NCBI GenBank assembly: GCA_027596195.1
Contig: JADGJG010000912.1
Coordinates: 1 to 11,012 of the forward strand
Origin: Podochytrium sp. JEL0797
Lineage: Eukaryota > Chytridiomycota > Chytridiomycetes > Chytridiales > Chytriomycetaceae
DNA: 11,012 nt
Reading direction: 5' to 3'
Position numbers and translations under genes: made by a program. The stretch's first letter is position 1, and each line of letters begins with the position of its first letter. The notes under the pieces are model-generated. The model saw only the letters and a program-made list of their open reading frames with translations, made no database searches and was not told the origin of the DNA. Below, piece after piece: positions 8,038 to 11,012 of the stretch.

Positions 8038-8263
8038 GCAGTCAGAATCAAACGGAAGGAGGGAGGGAGACAGAGTTGGCTGTTCCGATACGCTCAGATT
8101 TCTGTTCTCCAATTCATTCAGCGAATCAACACCCGAGGGATCGATGCGTCATTGTAAACAATCGTAGTGAAACAGGGTCATCACAGCTGGAGAGGTGGGG
8201 GAGGGAATGCCTGTCAATCACACCTGGTCGATTTTTCTTTTTTCGCAAAGTTCTTCACTGAAA

Positions 8264-9821
8264 ATGAGCGAATCTATCGTTGAGCAGATCCTCGCGCCAT
8301 TCCACTATGTGGCCGAGAGCATTGCGGATGCCAAGAAGAGACACCAGCTGCCTTGCACGGGTCCCTTTGAGAATTTGCACAGGGAAACCAAGAGTACGTT
8401 TCTTCGCTCTTTTTTGGCACCAAGGTTGATCAACCGAATACTCCCAACTGACGATCCCTTTGCTTTTACATCTAGATGTGTTCCCGACCCTCCACATGAT
8501 CCAGGGCGCCAAATTCGACATCACCTCCATCATGTCGCAGAACTTCCAGGTCTCCCACTCCTTCTCATGGGGTGCTGCCCAGCAACCCCCGAGCTACCAC
8601 TTCTCGGGTGGTTACCAAGGAAAGCAGGTACTTGTCTGATCATCCGAATTGTTGTTGGCATCAGGCACGAGCTTCGTATTTTGGGAGTCGAACAAGCGAA
8701 ACGAAATCCAATGGAGTCTGCACCAACTCGATATTACCGTACCGAATGCGAATTCGAATGTTGAATGGATATTGGAACCAACCGCTGAATCCCGATGTCC
8801 ACAACACCCCCCTTCAAAAAACAACTATTCGATCTAACCCACGTCACCTTCCTTTCCACCGCAGTACTTGATGCACGGTCAAATCGATGACCAAGGAACC
8901 TTGCAAGCCCGCGCCAACTACTTCTGGCCCGTCGCTCCCATCGCCAACGAACTCCCCCACCTCGAGCCCCACGCACACACCGAGAAACAATACGACCCCA
9001 ACATGCCCCCAAAGCACAAGACCGACGACCAACCCATCGAACCCGCCACCCCCTCCCCACCCACCCCACCCGCCATGAACAAGCCCAGCCTGACCTCCAA
9101 AGTCCAAGCCCAACTGACGAACCAACCCGGCGCCTCCATGATGCAATACGAGCAAGACTGGGTCGGCGAAACCTGCGCCCTCAACTTCAAGGCCATCAAC
9201 CCGAACCCCATCGACGCCCCCGCGGGTCGCACCACGGGTGGTTCCAACACTGCCATCACGGGAATCTACTCCGTCTCGGGTCTCCAATCCATCACCTCGA
9301 CTTTGGCCGTGGGTGGAGAATGGGTGTTGCAACGTCTGCGTCCAGACGCGGGAGAAACGAACGTGACCCTTGCCGTCAAGTACGCTCCCAAATGCGCCCC
9401 CGTTCCACCACCTTCGTCCCTCCCGGCTGGATTCCCGTCTCCTTACATGCCAATTAACCCTTCAGACCCATCGGAAGTGTTCGCGGCCACGTACGCCGTG
9501 TCGCAGGGAGTCCTCCAGGCTTCGTACTGGAAAAAGTTGAACCAGCGTTTGGAGGTGGCTGCGGATGTGCAGATGCTGATTACGCCAACGACTGCGGCGG
9601 CTGGACCGGGTCGTCGTGAGGGGGTTGCGAGTGTTGGGTTCAAGTTGGACACTGTGTATGCGACGATGCGTGGAATGTTTGACACGATGGGGAGAGTGAG
9701 TGCGATTATGGAGGAGAGAATGGCTCCTGGGTTGAGTTTCCAGGTTTGTGGTGAGATTGATTACGCCAAGGGTGGGGGTGGTGTTGGGAAAGTGGGGTTG
9801 GGTTTCGTTTTGGAGGCATAA
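8264..9821 (+). CDS. TOM40: Mitochondrial import receptor subunit Tom40
   Basis: Tom40 is the beta-barrel pore of the TOM complex in the mitochondrial outer membrane, through which nearly all nuclear-encoded mitochondrial proteins enter. Exons: 8264-8393, 8476-8627 and 8865-9821. The introns are 82 bp (phase 1, donor GTACGT) and 237 bp (phase 0, donor GTACTT, branch-like CTAAC at 8834-8838). The product is 412 residues, somewhat longer than typical fungal Tom40. Family marks in order: GPFENLHRETKNVFP at the barrel entry, FQVSHSFSWG, HGQIDDQGTLQARANYFW, ALNFKAINPNP, QASYWKKLNQRLEVAADV and GRVSAIMEERM. The C-terminal strand KVGLGFVLEA fits the mitochondrial beta-signal (polar-x-G-x-x-hydrophobic-x-hydrophobic). 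Two Pro-rich insertions (about residues 116-167 and 268-297) sit where loops between strands are expected. The start MSESIVEQIL is the first ATG of the frame with AAA before it. An upstream in-frame ATG at 8207 would add only leader-like sequence. Confidence 0.93.
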
Positions 9822-9969
9822 ATGGGGATTGGGGTGATTTGTTTTATTTTGTTTTCTCCATAAATGCACTTTTGATAAAGACGTATTTGGTGTTGTTACT
9901 TTGCTGTATTTTCTTGGTATTTTCTCATAGGCGTGAAAAATCATTTTTCTATTTTGTATTTATTTCTCT

Positions 9970-10868
9970 TTATTTCTTACCCAGCCGCCGGTCATACTCA
10001 CTCGGCAAATGCTCCCACGGAAACGGCCACCCACTCTGCACCACCCCCACCAAACTCGCACGCCCAAGCACAAACCTCCCCACAGCCGCAGGAAGACTCA
10101 CCCCAGCAAACCACAACGCGTCCTTCACCACCGATTCCAACCCCCTCGCCGTCCCAATCGTGTACGGCTCCGCCGCATCGTAATGCAACACAACAGGAAC
10201 CCCTACGTGTTTGTAATCGCTTTCGCGGTGGAGGGCTAATGATGGAGTGGATTGGGAACTGCCGAGAGGGAAGGCGGGGATAATATCGTTGGCGTTCACA
10301 ATACGGTACATTACGACTGGATTGAATGGGTAAGCAGGAGAGTTGAAGGGGACAGCGAGGAAGATTGAAAATCACCTTGATGAGCTGTACAACTCTTTGC
10401 CATCGATAGAGCAAACTCCGTGTCCCCACATTTGGGAGATCCAAACGTATAACACCCCTTCACAAGCTAAGAGAAACGCGTAATAATAGGTGAATCAAAA
10501 GTCGAATAAATCAGGAGGAGGGGGTGGGGGGCACCAAAACTGACCCCTGAAGTCACAATCTCATGCCTCGCATGCACCAAATGTCCCAACACCAACGTGG
10601 CCAAACAAGCACCCATCGAGTGACCCGTGAACCAAACAAAAGGGGTCCCTCTTTCCCGGGTCGACGTGTTGGTTGCATGGGATTGATCAAACTGTGGGAG
10701 AACGCGTGTTTCGAATGTATCCAAGATCTCCTGAATTGAAAGCGGCGACAATTTGAACGCGTCCTTGTCTTGAACAGAGGATTCAGATACGATTTTGAAT
10801 CTTGGTTCCTTTTCTGCGTTGGTGGTGGTGGAGGTGGTGGTTGGGAAACAAAGGACATTCGCAAACGC
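9970..10868 (-). CDS. Class 3 (fungal-type) lipase, C-terminal part; 5' end missing
   Basis: This is an alpha/beta-hydrolase of the Lipase_3 family, acting on acylglycerol esters. Exons on the minus strand: 10868-10545, 10466-10376 and 10316-9970, with GT-AG introns of 78 bp and 59 bp. The visible part is about 253 residues. The nucleophile elbow is WFTGHSMGACLATLVLG, with the catalytic Ser. The second exon gives GCYTFGSPKCGD, the strand-loop typical of the family. The third exon gives YRIVNANDIIPAFPLG with the catalytic Asp, then YKHVGVPVVLHY with the probable catalytic His. The first visible exon follows an acceptor (AAAACAG) just after an in-frame TGA, so it is internal. The N-terminal exons, including any signal peptide and oxyanion residues, lie in or beyond the poly-G end, so localisation cannot be judged. 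The stop at 9972-9970 lies 148 bp from the TOM40 stop, a convergent pair. Confidence 0.85.
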
Positions 10869-10919
10869 CTGTTTTCATCGTCAAAAAAAAACGCGTCAGA
10901 AAAAAAAAGACCCACGGCG

Positions 10920-11012
10920 TGGCGCGGGGGGGGGGGGGGGGGCCGGGGGGCGGGGGGGGGGGGGGGGGGGGCGCGGGGGGGGCGCCGGGGGCGGGGGGGG
11001 GGGGGCCTGGGG
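10920..11012. other. Poly-G low-complexity end, probable artefact
   Basis: The final 93 bases are almost entirely G with scattered C and a single T, and contain no telomere-type TTAGGG repeat. They begin abruptly inside or next to the lipase gene. This resembles a low-quality read or contig end rather than genomic sequence. Confidence 0.7.

Noticed and set aside
8154..8160. Forkhead-like GTAAACA in the TOM40 upstream region
   Set aside because: A 7-bp match is expected by chance at this length of sequence, with no supporting second site.
10920..11012. Poly-G end read as a telomere or G-quadruplex array
   Set aside because: There is no TTAGGG-like repeat unit and no period. Near-pure G at a sequence end is better explained as an artefact.

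Overview
This is an ordinary-looking nuclear window from a fungus. The signs are short GT-AG introns (six of 47-82 bp in the best-supported genes), fungal-type Tom40 and class 3 lipase, a secreted GPI-anchored Ala/Pro-rich wall-type protein, and TATA-box genes with AATAAA polyadenylation signals. The compact layout and the intron-rich genes would fit an early-diverging lineage such as a chytrid, but that placement is inference. I see no rRNA, tRNA, CRISPR array, transposon or prokaryotic operon.

Layout from left to right: (1) positions 1-59 may hold the edge of a neighbouring gene, and a roughly 600-bp non-coding stretch follows. (2) 665-2054, plus strand: a triose-phosphate-transporter (TPT/DMT) family membrane protein with one 271-bp intron. 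(3) 2355-2588 and 3181-3414, plus strand: two nearly identical 77-residue, single-helix proteins that resemble the B12D/MLRQ family of mitochondrial small subunits. The duplication includes the TATA box, 5' leader and start of the 3' UTR. (4) 3659-5452, plus strand: a 597-residue repetitive Ala/Pro-rich protein with a signal peptide and a GPI-type tail. (5) 5614-8020, plus strand: a seven-exon asparagine-synthetase-domain protein of the ASNSD1 family. Its PP-loop reads SGGLDC instead of the usual SGG-D-S. (6) 8264-9821, plus strand: Tom40, the mitochondrial protein-import pore, in three exons with a clear C-terminal beta-signal. (7) 9970-10868, minus strand: the C-terminal part of a class 3 lipase with all three catalytic residues visible, convergent with TOM40. 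Its 5' end is lost in (8) a poly-G run from 10920 to the end, which looks like a sequencing or assembly artefact.

The genes do not form one pathway. Two loci (the tandem small proteins and TOM40) probably act in mitochondria, two products are probably secretory or membrane proteins (the GPI protein and the transporter), and the amidotransferase-like protein is probably cytosolic. Exon boundaries were derived by hand from GT/AG sites, reading-frame continuity and recalled family conservation. All are predictions. The least certain is the exon 2/exon 3 junction of the ASNSD1 gene. I did not find a convincing undescribed system. The most interesting items are the PP-loop substitution, the promoter-inclusive tandem duplication and the repetitive surface protein.
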